From positions 439,739 through 503,738 of the forward strand of contig CAVTOO010000007.1 in assembly GCA_963736355.1 (NCBI GenBank): a DNA stretch of 64,000 nt, given 5' to 3'. Below the pieces are notes generated by a model. The model saw nothing but the letters and a program-made list of their open reading frames with translations. It was not told the origin of the DNA and ran no database searches. Below are positions 45,599 to 55,469 of the stretch, one piece after another. This DNA comes from CAVTOO01 sp963736355 (GTDB lineage: Bacteria; Pseudomonadota; Alphaproteobacteria; Rhizobiales; Xanthobacteraceae). Position 1 is the first letter of the stretch; each line of letters starts with the position of its first letter. The translations under genes and the position numbers were made by a program.

Positions 45599-46399
45599 TC
45601 ACGCGTTGGCGGCCTCGACCGCGCGACGCGCCAGGACGCCGATCAGGTGCGCGCGATACTCGGCGCTGCCGTGAATATCTTCGTTGAGACCGTCGGCCGA
45701 CGCTTCGATGCCGTCGAGGCTCTTCGCCGCGAAGCGCTTCTTCAGCGCTTCCTCGAAGGCCGTGGCGCGAAACACGCCATTGCCGCTCGCGCCCGTCACG
45801 GCGACACGCACCTCGGACGGACGTCGCGCAACGAACACACCGACCAGCGCGTAACGCGACGCCTGGTTGCGAAACTTCTGATAGGCCGCCTTCTTCGGCA
45901 GCGGGAACATCACGCGCGTGACGATCTCGTCGGGCTCAAGCGCGGTCGTGAACATGCCCTGGAAAAACTCGTCGGCCTTGATGCGGCGCTTGTTGGTGAC
46001 GATGGTGGCGTCGAGCGCCAGGCACGCGGCCGGATAGTCGGCGGTCGGATCGTTGTTGGCGATCGAGCCGCCGATGGTGCCGCGATGGCGCACGGCCGGA
46101 TCGCCGATCATGCCGGCGAGTTCGGCAAGCGCGGGGATCGCTTCGCGCACGGTGGCCGAGGTCGCGACATCGACGTGACGCGCGGTCGCGCCGATCACCA
46201 GCGAGCGGCCCTTCATCTCGATCGTGTTCAATCCCTCGACACGGCTGATGTCGATGATGTTGCCGGGATTGGCGAGGCGCTGCTTCATCACCGGGACAAG
46301 CGTGTGCCCGCCCGCGATGATCTTGGCGTCTTCGTTCTTGGCCAGCATGTTGGCGGCCTGACGAACGGTGGCGGGCCGATGAAACTTGAATTCATACAT
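45599..46399 (-). CDS. coxM: FAD-binding medium subunit of a molybdenum hydroxylase (CoxM)
   Basis: 266 residues, intact. FAD motifs of the CoxM/CutM family: KIIAGGHTLVPVMKQRLANP near 26-45 and RHRGTIGGSIANNDPTADYP near 104-123; IGDPAVRHRG precedes the latter. It passes electrons from the iron-sulfur subunit to quinone or another acceptor. The normal heterotrimer also needs the large molybdopterin subunit CoxL, which is not present in the 56 bases between this gene and coxS or anywhere else in the window. Confidence 0.92.
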   Translation of the reverse strand: MYEFKFHRPATVRQAANMLAKNEDAKIIAGGHTLVPVMKQRLANPGNIIDISRVEGLNTIEMKGRSLVIGATARHVDVATSATVREAIPALAELAGMIGDPAVRHRGTIGGSIANNDPTADYPAACLALDATIVTNKRRIKADEFFQGMFTTALEPDEIVTRVMFPLPKKAAYQKFRNQASRYALVGVFVARRPSEVRVAVTGASGNGVFRATAFEEALKKRFAAKSLDGIEASADGLNEDIHGSAEYRAHLIGVLARRAVEAANA

Positions 46400-46455
46400 C
46401 GCGAAAATCCCGGTCTTTCATTCTTACTGGAGCAAGCTCAGCGCGCCATCGCAGT

Positions 46456-46930
46456 TCAGCGTGCCATGGCCTTTGCGCCGGCGGCGATCGACTTGACGAT
46501 ATTCTGGTAGCCCGTGCAGCGGCACAGATTGCCCTCGAGCTCCTCGCGGATGACATGCTCCTCGAGATCGTTGCCCTTGCGGCGCACGATATCGATCGCC
46601 GTCATCACCATGCCCGGCGTGCAGAAGCCGCATTGCAGGCCGTGGTTCTGGCGAAACGCTTCCTGCATCGGATGCAGCGGCGCGCCGTCGGCGGCGAGAC
46701 CTTCGATGGTCGTGACGTTGCGGCCGTCAGCCATGACAGCCAGCGTCGTGCAGGACTTCACCGCCTCGCCGTCGATATGGACGACGCAGGCGCCGCACTG
46801 CGACGTGTCGCAGCCGACATGCGTACCGGTCAGGCTGCAGCTGCTCGCGCAGGAACTCCACCAGCAGCATGCGGGGATCGATGCGGCCCGAGGCCTCTTT
46901 GCCGTTCACCAACATGGATACCTTGATCAC
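46456..46930 (-). CDS. coxS: [2Fe-2S] small subunit of a molybdenum hydroxylase (CoxS; one-base insertion)
   Basis: About 157 residues from a GTG start with GGAGGTGG upstream. Plant-type cluster ligands: GCDTSQCGACVVHIDGEAVK then SCTTL (first cluster), and GLQCGFCTPGMVMTAI with EGNLCRCTGYQNIVK (second cluster). The frame breaks after LLVEFLREQL near 46840 through one inserted base and resumes as HVGCDTSQCG. Transfers electrons between the molybdenum site and FAD. Lies between coxG and coxM. Confidence 0.92.
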
Positions 46931-47072
46931 ATGCCACCTCCACTTAACCCGAACCGGAAACCGCGACCCGGAATCCGTCTCAGTCCCTTGAAAAAGCTGA
47001 TTTTTCTCATCCGAAAGACGACGAGACCCCTATGATAAGGTCCATCCCCCGTCCGGGCAACCGCCATTCCCC

Positions 47073-47523
47073 TCACCCGCCGGTGAATACCTTGGCAAAA
47101 TTCGGCAAAAAACTCGTCGGCGACCTTCTTGGCGGCGCCGTTCACGAGGCGCTGGCCGAGCTGCGCCAGCTTGCCGCCGATCTGGGCCTCGACGTCGTAG
47201 GACAAGAGCGTGCCGCCCTCGGCCTCGGTCAGGCGGATCGTCGCGCCGCCCTTGGCAAAGCCGGCGACACCGCCCTCGCCCTCGCCCACGATCTTGTAGC
47301 CGGCCGGCGGATCGATATCGGTCAGGTTGACGCGTCCTTTGAAACGCGCCGAAACCGGGCCGATCTTGGTTTTCACCGTCGCGCGGAACTCGGTCTCGGA
47401 GACCATCTCAAGCTCCTCGCAGCCCGGAATGCAGGCCTTGAGTACTTCCGGGTCATTGAGCTTGGCCCAGACGTCGGGGCGTGGCGCAGGCAGCAGCGCT
47501 TCGCCGGTCATGGTCATGGCCAT
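47073..47523 (-). CDS. coxG: CoxG-like SRPBCC carbon-monoxide-dehydrogenase accessory protein (one-base insertion)
   Basis: About 149 residues. Starts MAMTMTGEALLPAPRPDVWA with KLNDPEVLKACIPGCEEL, the typical opening of CoxG (SRPBCC fold), then KGRVNLTDIDPPAGYKIVGE and GGKLAQLGQRLVNGAAKKVA. An extra T in a T run near 47093 hides the natural end (EFAKVFTGG); without it the protein stops at 47073. In CO-oxidisers CoxG anchors the enzyme to the membrane. First gene of the cluster here. Confidence 0.88.
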
Positions 47524-47561
47524 AGGAATATCCCCATCTGGAAGGTCGGTGAGCGCTGAAT

Positions 47562-47664
47562 ATAGCGTTTTCGAGCGAAGTGGAACCGGTTCGCGTGAAG
47601 AAAACGCGTCAAAACAAAAGGCTAGAGCCCGGCTTTGATTCCATCAAAGCCGGAATGGCTCTAG
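47562..47664. repeat. Family A repeat with extension, copy 3
   Basis: ATAGCGTTTTCGAGCGAAGT and GGAACCGGTTCGCGTGAAG, AAAACGCGTC, then GAGCCCGGCTTTGATTCC and ATCAAAGCCGGAATGGCTC. Essentially the same two-hairpin unit as at 36566. It lies immediately upstream of coxG. Confidence 0.88.
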
Positions 47665-47732
47665 GCGAGCGGCACTCAAATGGGAAGCGGGTTCGTTGCA
47701 TAACAGCCCTTTGAGGCTGCCCCTTGCGGGTC

Positions 47733-48354
47733 TCAGGCGGCCGCCGACCAGTCCGACTTGTGCTGATCAGGCCGCTCGGCTGGCTCATCCGAGGCCTGAG
47801 TGTCGGCTGGCTGACGCGGCTCGTCGATGATCGCAACCACGCAACCGGCCACGATCATCAGCGTTTCGGTCGCATGAAGCCGCAGCGCCTCGGCCGAGCC
47901 GAAGTAATAGGCCAGAAGCATGCTGGCAACGCTGATAAACGCGGCGAGCGCCAGGCCAATATGAAGAAGTTCGTCGCGATCCTGCCTGTAGTTCTTGTCG
48001 CCGATCACCGACAGCGACACGAAGCACGCAAGGAAGAAGACGACCGTCATCTTCGCCAGCGCGACGAAGAGCGCAAAGCGCATCAGGCCTTCCGGCTCCA
48101 GATGCAGGTAGTCGGCGGCGAATGTCGTGGATGCGATGTTGGCGCGATCGAACAGAGCCGCGGCCCGGATTGCGATAGATATGGAGCGCCGCGTTCATCC
48201 ACGCCGGCATCAGGTAGACCGACAGCAGTACGCCGTTGGCCGTGGCGATGCGCCAATCGCCATCCTGGCTCGTAGTCCAGGCGCGCGCGCGCAGCTTCGG
48301 CCAGACTTCAGTCCGGATCTTGGCGATCGACTTGGCTATCGACATGCCGCCCAT
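47733..48354 (-). CDS. Conserved hypothetical membrane protein (one frameshift)
   Basis: About 206 residues. The N-terminal cytoplasmic part (SIAKIRTEVWPKLRARAWTT) is followed by a first helix (VLLSVYLMPAWMNAALHIY), a frame break near 48150-48175, then ALFVALAKMTVVFFLACFVS, LLHIGLALAAFISVASMLLA and ETLMIVAGCVVAIID as three more helices, and a polar tail. Span length is 1 mod 3. No family recognised. ATG 48345 is an alternative start. Confidence 0.6.
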
Positions 48355-48722
48355 GGCCCACTCCTGCCGCCCGGCCGTTATGGTAAACAGCGGGTTAATC
48401 AGGCTTTTGGTGTGAGCGATCAGGCGATTGGCGGCAATCTAAACCGTTTACTAAGGTTAACACTGCCCCCGTTGTCCCCAGCCCGGCCGCCCGCGCTGCC
48501 TGCAAATCCGGCAACAGCACTGACGCAACCGGCACCGACCGGCGCCGCGGTTCCGTCAAAGCAATCCGTCTCAACCCATTGGATGAGCCGCTATCCCGCG
48601 GCGGATGGTCCGCTGCGGTTGCCGCACCCGGAACGCGCTGATACAAATTTGTGAGGGGAACGCGAACGCCAACTGCGCTCGTGCAGGTTGTTGTGTTGCG
48701 CAGATCGGGGTCGGGCCGGCGC

Positions 48723-49637
48723 ATGGAGTACTTTCTCCAGCAGTTGATCAACGGGATCGCGCTCGGTTCCATCTACGGGCTCATCGCCATCGGCTACACG
48801 ATGGTGTTCGGCATTGTCGGCATGATCAACTTCGCCCATGGCGACGTGTTCATGATCGGCGGCTTCATCGCCCTCATCACCTTTCTCATCCTCATGGCCA
48901 TCGGCATCACGGCCATTCCGATCGTGCTGTTTATCGTGCTGCTCGTCGCCATGGTGGTGACGGCGCTGTATGGCTGGACCATCGAGCGCCTCGCCTATCG
49001 TCCGCTGCGCCATTCCTTCCGGCTCGCGCCGATGCTCTCCGCCATCGGCATGTCGTTCGTGCTGTCGAACTACGCGCAGGTCACGCAGGGCGCGCGCGTC
49101 AAGCCGGTGCCGCCGATCATCACCGACGGCTACACGCTGATGGAAGGCCACGGCTTCGTGGTGCGGCTCTCCAACGTGCAGATCGTGGTGGTGCTGACCA
49201 CCATCGTCGTGCTGGCGATCTTCTCCTGGATGGTGGCGAAGACGCGGCTCGGGCGCGACATGCGCGCCTGCTCGCAGGACCAGACGATGGCCGCACTGCT
49301 CGGCGTCGATACCGACCGCACCATTTCGATGACCTTCGTCATCGGCGCGGCACTCGCCTCGGTCGCGGGCATCATGTACCTGCTCTATTACGGCGTCGTC
49401 GATTTCTTCATGGGCTTCGTCGCCGGCATCAAGGCGTTCACCGCGGCCGTCTTCGGCGGCATCGGCTCGCTGCCGGGCGCGATGCTGGGCGGGCTGTGCA
49501 TCGGCCTGATCGAGACGTTCTGGTCGGCGTATTTCTCGGTCGAGTACAAGGACGTCGCCGCCTTCTCCATTCTTGTCATCGTCCTCATCTTCATGCCGAG
49601 CGGCCTTCTGGGCCGTCCGGAAGTCGAGAAAGTCTGA
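48723..49637 (+). CDS. livH: Branched-chain amino acid ABC transporter permease LivH
   Basis: 304 residues from ATG 48723, intact. Recognisable by QQLINGIALGSIYGLIAIGY, VGMINFAHGDVFMIGGFIAL, LAPMLSAIGMSFVLSNYAQV, ACSQDQTMAALLGVDTDRTI (the EAA-type cytoplasmic loop) and AFTAAVFGGIGSLPGAMLGG. Eight or so transmembrane helices. One of two membrane subunits importing Leu/Ile/Val or related amino acids. First gene of a liv cluster, separated from livM by a family B repeat. Confidence 0.94.
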   Translation: MEYFLQQLINGIALGSIYGLIAIGYTMVFGIVGMINFAHGDVFMIGGFIALITFLILMAIGITAIPIVLFIVLLVAMVVTALYGWTIERLAYRPLRHSFRLAPMLSAIGMSFVLSNYAQVTQGARVKPVPPIITDGYTLMEGHGFVVRLSNVQIVVVLTTIVVLAIFSWMVAKTRLGRDMRACSQDQTMAALLGVDTDRTISMTFVIGAALASVAGIMYLLYYGVVDFFMGFVAGIKAFTAAVFGGIGSLPGAMLGGLCIGLIETFWSAYFSVEYKDVAAFSILVIVLIFMPSGLLGRPEVEKV

Positions 49638-49644
49638 GGCGAGC

Positions 49645-49695
49645 GCATGATCGCGCGAGCGAAAAGTGGAAACCGGTTTTCGGATAAGATCATGC
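49645..49695. repeat. Family B repeat between livH and livM, copy 4
   Basis: GCATGATCGCGCGAGCGAAA, AGTGGAAACCGGTTTTCGG, ATAAGATCATGC. It sits eight bases after the livH stop and inside the liv cluster, so it would be transcribed with it. Confidence 0.85.
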
Positions 49696-49741
49696 GCCAA
49701 CAAGAATTGGATATGAGCTGTTGCCCGCGGAGCGATCTCCG

Positions 49742-51065
49742 ATGACGGCGGCAACAGACCAGGAAAGCCGTCCGTCCACCGAAGGCTTTCTGTTTGTCCT
49801 GAAGAAAGCATTCCTGAGCGCGCTTGTTGCGCTGGGTCTGTTCGCGCTGATGATCGGCGTGCGCACCGACCTGAGCTCTGAAGGCGCGCTGATGATCTAC
49901 ACGCGCTTCACCGACGTCGCCCTGCTCGTGCTGGCGACGTTCGTCGGCAGCCTTGTCATCGAATTGCTGCGTCAGCATTTCGGCCAATCCGGCTCCCGGT
50001 CGCTCGTGCCGCGCATCCGTCAGCGAGGGAATCGCGGGCCTCGGCCGCTTTGTCGCACCGGCCCTGCTCGGCTTCGCCTTCGTTCTGCCGATCATCTTTT
50101 ACGACAACCGCTACGTGCTCGACATCAGCATCCTCGTCATGACTTACGTGATGCTGGGCTGGGGTCTGAATATCGTCGTCGGCCTCGCCGGCCTGCTCGA
50201 TCTCGGCTACGTCGCCTTCTATGCGGTCGGTGCCTATTCCTTCGCGCTGTTCGCGACGACTTATGAGATGTCGTTCTGGGCGTGCCTGCCGATTGCGGGG
50301 TTGCTCGCCGCCTTCTGGGGTGTCCTGCTCGGCTTCCCGGTGCTGCGCCTGCGCGGCGACTATCTCGCCATCGTCACGCTGGCCTTCGGCGAAATCATCC
50401 GCCTCGTGCTGCTCAACTGGCAGGCGCTGACCGGCGGACCCAACGGCATCTCCGGCATTCCGCGCCCGACCTTTTTCGGAATCCCGTTTGCGGACGAACC
50501 CGACGGCTTCGCCGCGACCTTCGGTCTCGAATTCTCGCCGACGCATCGCATCGTGTTCACGTTCTATGTGATCCTGGCGCTGGCGCTGCTCACCAACTGG
50601 GTCACCATCCGTCTGCGGCGGCTGCCGATCGGCCGCGCCTGGGAAGCGCTGCGCGAAGACGAGATCGCCTGCCGCGCGCTCGGCATCAACACGACGACAA
50701 CCAAGCTCGCAGCTTTCTCCGTCGGCGCGATGTTCGGCGGCTTTGCCGGCGCCTTCTTCGCCATGCGCCAGGGTTTCATCAGTCCCGAATCCTTCACCTT
50801 CCAGGAATCGGCGATGATCCTCGCCATCGTCGTGTTGGGCGGCATGGGCTCGCAGCTCGGCGTCGCGCTCGCCGCCATCGCCATGGTCGGCGGCACCGAA
50901 TTGTTCCGCGGCCTCGCCGAGTACCGCATGCTGGTGTTCGGCCTCGCCATGGTCCTGATCATGGTCTGGCGTCCGCGCGGCCTTGTCGGGCATCGCGAGC
51001 CGTCGCTGTTCCTGAAAGAGCGCACGACCATCTCTTCCTCGCTCGTCAAGGAAGGCCACGGATGA
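49742..51065 (+). CDS. livM: Branched-chain amino acid ABC transporter permease LivM (one-base insertion)
   Basis: About 440 residues. N-terminal extension with helices (KKAFLSALVALGLFALMIGV), then, after a frame break near 50015, GFAFVLPIIFYDNRYVLDIS, MLGWGLNIVVGLAGLLDLGY, RLRGDYLAIVTLAFGEIIRL, GPNGISGIPRP, and the cytoplasmic loop EALREDEIACRALGINTTTT. The last codon overlaps livG by ATGA. Second membrane subunit of the amino acid importer. Confidence 0.94.
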
Positions 51066-51895
51066 ACACCGGGCCGATCCTCGATGTCGTTCATCTCAGC
51101 ATGCGCTTCGGCGGCATCGTTGCGGTCAACGATCTGTCGTTCTCGGCGAAGCGCGGCGACATCACCGCGCTGATCGGCCCCAACGGCGCCGGCAAGACCA
51201 CCGTCTTCAATTGCATCACCGGATTCTACAAGCCGTCGACCGGCACGATCCAGCTCAGCCATGACGACGGCCAGACCTATCTGCTGGAACGGCTTGTTCG
51301 ATTTCCGCATCGCCAAGGAAGCGCGCGTCGCGCGCACCTTCCAGAACATCCGCCTGTTCTCCGGCATGACTGCGCTTGAAAATCTCATGGTCGCGCAGCA
51401 CACGGTGCTGATGCGCGCGTCCGGCTTGAGCTTTTTCGGCCTGCTCGGGCTGCCGGTCTATCGCTCCGCCGAGAAGGCAGCCATCGACCTCGCGCGCTAT
51501 TGGCTCGACCGCGTCGGGCTGACCCCGCGCGCCGACGACGCCGCCGGCAATCTCGCCTATGGCGATCAGCGGCGGCTGGAGATCGCGCGGGCCATGTGCT
51601 CGCATCCGTCGCTGCTGTGCCTCGACGAACCCGCCGCCGGTCTCAACGCGCGCGAGAGCGGCGAACTCAACGAGCTGCTGCAGTTCATCCGCGCCGAGCA
51701 CAAGACATCCATCTTGCTCATCGAACACGATATGTCGGTGGTGATGGAGATCTCCGACCACATCGTCGTGCTCGATTACGGCGTCAAGATCGCCGATGGC
51801 ACGCCGCAGCAGATCCGCGACAATCCCAAGGTCATCGCCGCCTATCTGGGTGTCGATGACGAGGCGACGGTCGCAGCGGTGCTGGAGGCGGACGC

Positions 51896-51899
<4 letters not shown>
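51062..51899 (+). CDS. livG: Branched-chain amino acid ABC transporter ATPase LivG (one-base insertion)
   Basis: About 278 residues. Walker A GPNGAGKTTVFNCITGFYKP near residue 40, then a frame break near 51285-51300 after the DDGQTYLLE insert, resuming FDFRIAKEARVARTFQNIRL (Q-loop), LAYGDQRRLEIARAM (signature region), LLCLDEPAAGLNARESGELN (Walker B) and SILLIEHDMSVVMEISDHIV (H-loop). Drives the transporter together with LivF. ATGA overlap at both ends. Confidence 0.94.
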
Positions 51900-52621
<722 letters not shown>

Positions 52622-52647
52622 CTTTTTCGAAGCGTTGCCACGGACTG

Positions 52648-52690
52648 ACCGGTGGTGGAACCGGTTCGCGTGAAGAAAACGCGTCAAAAG
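52648..52690. repeat. Family A repeat, partial copy 4
   Basis: CCGGTGGTGGAACCGGTTCG and CGTGAAGAAAACGCGTCAAA match the second half of family A; the first arm is altered (AGCGTTGCC). Between livF and the small membrane-protein gene. Confidence 0.7.
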
Positions 52691-52733
52691 AAAAACATCG
52701 TATGCAAATGACCTATCTGCACTGGATCAGACC

Positions 52734-53111
52734 ATGATCGAGGAAATCATCAGCTTCTACGAGCCGGAAACGCTGTTCCAGGTGATCTTCGTGACCGTCA
52801 TACTCGGCGGCGGTTGCGCATGGATGACCGGACGCGCGATTGCATCGACCTGGCGGCCCGTATGGCATGTCGGCGCGTCGATGATTTTGTTCACGGCGGC
52901 CGTTCGCTTTCTTCATTTTGCCCTTTTTGAAGGCCACCTGCTGGCACCGCTGGCGTATGTGTTCGATCTCGTTTTCCTGACTGCAGTTGCACTATTGGCT
53001 TACCGCTATACTCGCGCTCAGCAGATGACGCAGCAGTATTACTGGCTTTACGAGGCGCATGGTCCGTTCGGCTGGAAGCGGCGGGCCGACGCACCGGAAT
53101 CTTCCATCTAA
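52734..53111 (+). CDS. Small membrane protein of the liv cluster (DUF6867-like)
   Basis: 125 residues, intact. Three or four hydrophobic helices: about residues 14-33 (LFQVIFVTVILGGGCAWMTG), 42-66 (VWHVGASMILFTAAVRFLHF) and 71-92 (LAPLAYVFDLVFLTAVALLA), ending in a polar tail with YYWLYEAHGPFGWKRR. I recall this type, annotated DUF6867, lying inside liv clusters of Hyphomicrobiales between livF and the binding protein, exactly as here. Its role in transport is unknown. Confidence 0.65.
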   Translation: MIEEIISFYEPETLFQVIFVTVILGGGCAWMTGRAIASTWRPVWHVGASMILFTAAVRFLHFALFEGHLLAPLAYVFDLVFLTAVALLAYRYTRAQQMTQQYYWLYEAHGPFGWKRRADAPESSI

Positions 53112-53212
53112 ACCTATTTTCGGAGTGACTTTGGCGTGGATAACGCCAGAATAGAGACCAATCGTAACCGGGCGACCGGCAATTGGCCGGTGCCTCAGCG
53201 AGGAGTGATGAG

Positions 53213-54335
53213 ATGAAAAGACTGCATCTTTTGGGACTGGTCGCAGGCGCGAGCCTGGCGTTCAGCGGCGCGGCTTTGGCGCAGGACATCACCATCGGCG
53301 TCGCCGGTCCGATGACTGGCGCGAATGCGACCTTCGGCACTCAATTCAAGAACGGCATGGACATGGCCATCGCCGACATCAACGCCGCCGGCGGCGTGAT
53401 GGGCAAGAAGCTCAAGGTGGAAGTCGGTGACGACGCCTGCGATCCGAAGCAGGCTCGCGCCGTTGCCGAGAAGCTCGCCGGCATGAAGCTGCCGGTCGTC
53501 ATCGGCCACTTCTGCTCGTCATCGTCGATCCCGGCCTCGGAAGTTTACGCCGAGAGCGGCGTGCTTCAGATCACGCCTGCGTCGACCAACCCGACCTTCA
53601 CCGAGAACAAGCGCTGGAACACCTTCCGCGTCTGCGGTCGTGACGACCAGCAGGGCGCCGTTGCCGGTGACTTCATCGTCAAGAACTACAAGGGCAAGAA
53701 GGTCGCCATCCTTCACGACAAGTCGACCTACGGCAAAGGCCTTGCCGACGAGACCAAGAAGGCTCTCAACAAGGCTGGCACCAAAGAGACGATGTACGAA
53801 GCCTATACGGCTGGCGACAAGGACTTCACCGCCCTCGTCTCCAAGATGAAGGCCGCGAACATCGATGTCGTCTATGTCGGCGGCTATCACACCGAAGGCG
53901 GCCTCATCCTGCGCCAGATGCGCGATCAGGGCATGAAGTCGCAGATGATCTCCGGCGACGCGTTCGTCACCAACGAGTTCTGGTCCATCACCGGCCCCGC
54001 CGGCGAAGGCGTGATGATGACGTTCGGCCCGGATCCGCGCAAGAAGCCGACCGCAGCCGCGGTCGTCGCCAAGTTCAAGGCCAAGAACATCGATCCGGAA
54101 GGCTACACGCTGTACACCTACGCCGCCGTTCAGGCGTGGGCTGCTGCTGCGACGAAGGCCGGCACGACCGATGCCAAGAAAGTCGCCGCCGCGTTGAAGG
54201 CCGGCTACCTGGGACACCGTCCTCGGCAAGCTCTCCTTTGACGCCAAGGGCGACATCAAGATCCTCGATTACGTGATGTACAAGTGGAACAAGGACGGCA
54301 AGTACGGCGAACTCGACGCCGGCAAGGCTTCCTGA
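53213..54335 (+). CDS. livK: Branched-chain amino acid ABC transporter substrate-binding protein (one-base insertion)
   Basis: About 373 residues. AGCGAGGAGTG precedes ATG 53213. Signal peptide ends GAALAQD. Periplasmic-binding type I features: ITIGVAGPMTGANATFGTQF, GVMGKKLKVEVGDDACDPKQ, IGHFCSSSSIPASEVYAESG, KVAILHDKSTYGKGLADETK and VYVGGYHTEGGLILRQMRDQ. An extra T at 54206 breaks the frame; removal restores GTWDTVLGKLSFDAKGDIKI and the natural end ELDAGKAS. Captures the amino acid for LivHMGF. A terminator follows. Confidence 0.94.
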
Positions 54336-54361
54336 GTTGAAGTCTTCCTAAAACTTCATCT

Positions 54362-55262
54362 TCACGATTGAAGACAAACCGCCCCGGCTTGCCGGGGCGG
54401 TTTTGTTTTGGGCGTCCTTCGCTTGCAGTGACAGCGAGGCCGGCACTGATCCGCAGCCCGTGCGAGCCGCCGGTCGTGTCTGCCCTGCCCATTGCGCCGG
54501 CCGTCTGATCGATCGTCGCCGGCATGCCGGGAGCCGTCTGCGAGCCGCGCCAGATACGAGGATCGGCGATACGCCGGCCCGACGTCGGGAAGCTCCGCCA
54601 TCTTCGGTCGAGCAGTCCGAGCAGCACGCCCATGCCACGCTCGACCGCAGGCAGCCACGCGCGGAAGCGCGCCATCACGCTGGCGAAGCTCTCGATGGCG
54701 AACGCGGCGACGAGAAACGGAATGCCGAGGCCCGCCGAATACACCGCGAGCAATGCCCGCGCCCTTGGCGACGGTCTGCTCGGATGCGGCGAGCGACAGG
54801 ATCGCCGCGAGGATCGGCCCGATGCAGGGCGTCCAGCCGAACGCAAAGGCCAGCCCCATCACATAGGCGCCCCACAGCCCGACCGGCTGCGGCATCGGCA
54901 GGCGCTTTTGCCGCATCAAAACGCCGATCCGCGTCAGCCCGAGGAAATGCAGGCCCATGACGATGATGACGATGCCGGCGACGATCGACAATTCCTGCGA
55001 CCAGGCGCGCAGCAGCGCGACCCGCGAGGCTGGCGCTGGCGCCGAGTGCGACGAAAACGGTGGAAAATCCGGCGACGAAGGCGAGCGCGGCGACCATGAC
55101 CGCCCGGCGCGACACCGCAATCGGCTGAGACGCCGCGACCTGTTCGATCGTCGTCCCCGTCAGGTACACAATATAAGGCGGCACCAGCGGCAGCACGCAG
55201 GGCGACAGGAAACTGACAATGCCCGCGACCAGCGCGGCCAGGATGGAGATGTCCGACGTCAT
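54362..55262 (-). CDS. ccdA: Cytochrome c biogenesis protein CcdA, C-terminus abnormal (indels)
   Basis: Starts MTSDISILAALVAGIVSFLS, PCVLPLVPPYIVYLTG (first conserved Cys), continues VAALAFVAGFSTVFVALGAS and, after a frame break near 55045, AWSQELSIVAGIVIIVMGLH, WGAYVMGLAFAFGWTPCIGP (second conserved Cys) and, after another near 54765, LLAVYSAGLGIPFLVAAFAI and FRAWLPAVERGMGVLL. CcdA passes electrons from cytoplasmic thioredoxin to periplasmic thiols. After GMGVLL no frame contains the expected last helix, and all three frames stay open to at least 54362, running into the livK terminator. The given 3' end is the nearest stop, not a confident one. Confidence 0.75.
54376..54408. terminator. Strong intrinsic terminator after livK
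   Basis: AAACCGCCCCGGC, TT, GCCGGGGCGGTTT, then TGTTTT. A 13-base perfect stem with a two-base loop (longer loop in practice) 41 bases after the livK stop. On the other strand it ends in TTTGTCTTC and could also stop transcription from the ccdA side. Confidence 0.9.
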
Positions 55263-55382
55263 CCGCGCTAGATGCGCCAGCCGGACCACCTGATGCAAGG
55301 GCCGGGGCGCAAACCCTCCGCGATGTGATCGGCCGTGATCGGGTTGACCGGGCGGGCCCGTCCGCTCATGTTCCAATCCAGA

Positions 55383-55452
55383 GCATGATCCCGAAAAGCA
55401 TGTCCTCGGACTTGATCCGTGGATGGGTACCGGTTTTCGGAAGAGATCATGC
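55383..55452. repeat. Family B repeat, long form, copy 5
   Basis: GCATGATCCCGAAAAGCATG, TCCTCGGACTTGATCCGTGG, ATGGGTACCGGTTTTCGGAA, GAGATCATGC. The inner segment CTTGATCCGTGGATGGG is absent from the short copies but is shared with the copy at 63899. Confidence 0.88.
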
Positions 55453-55469
55453 TCCCTTGATGGAATGCG

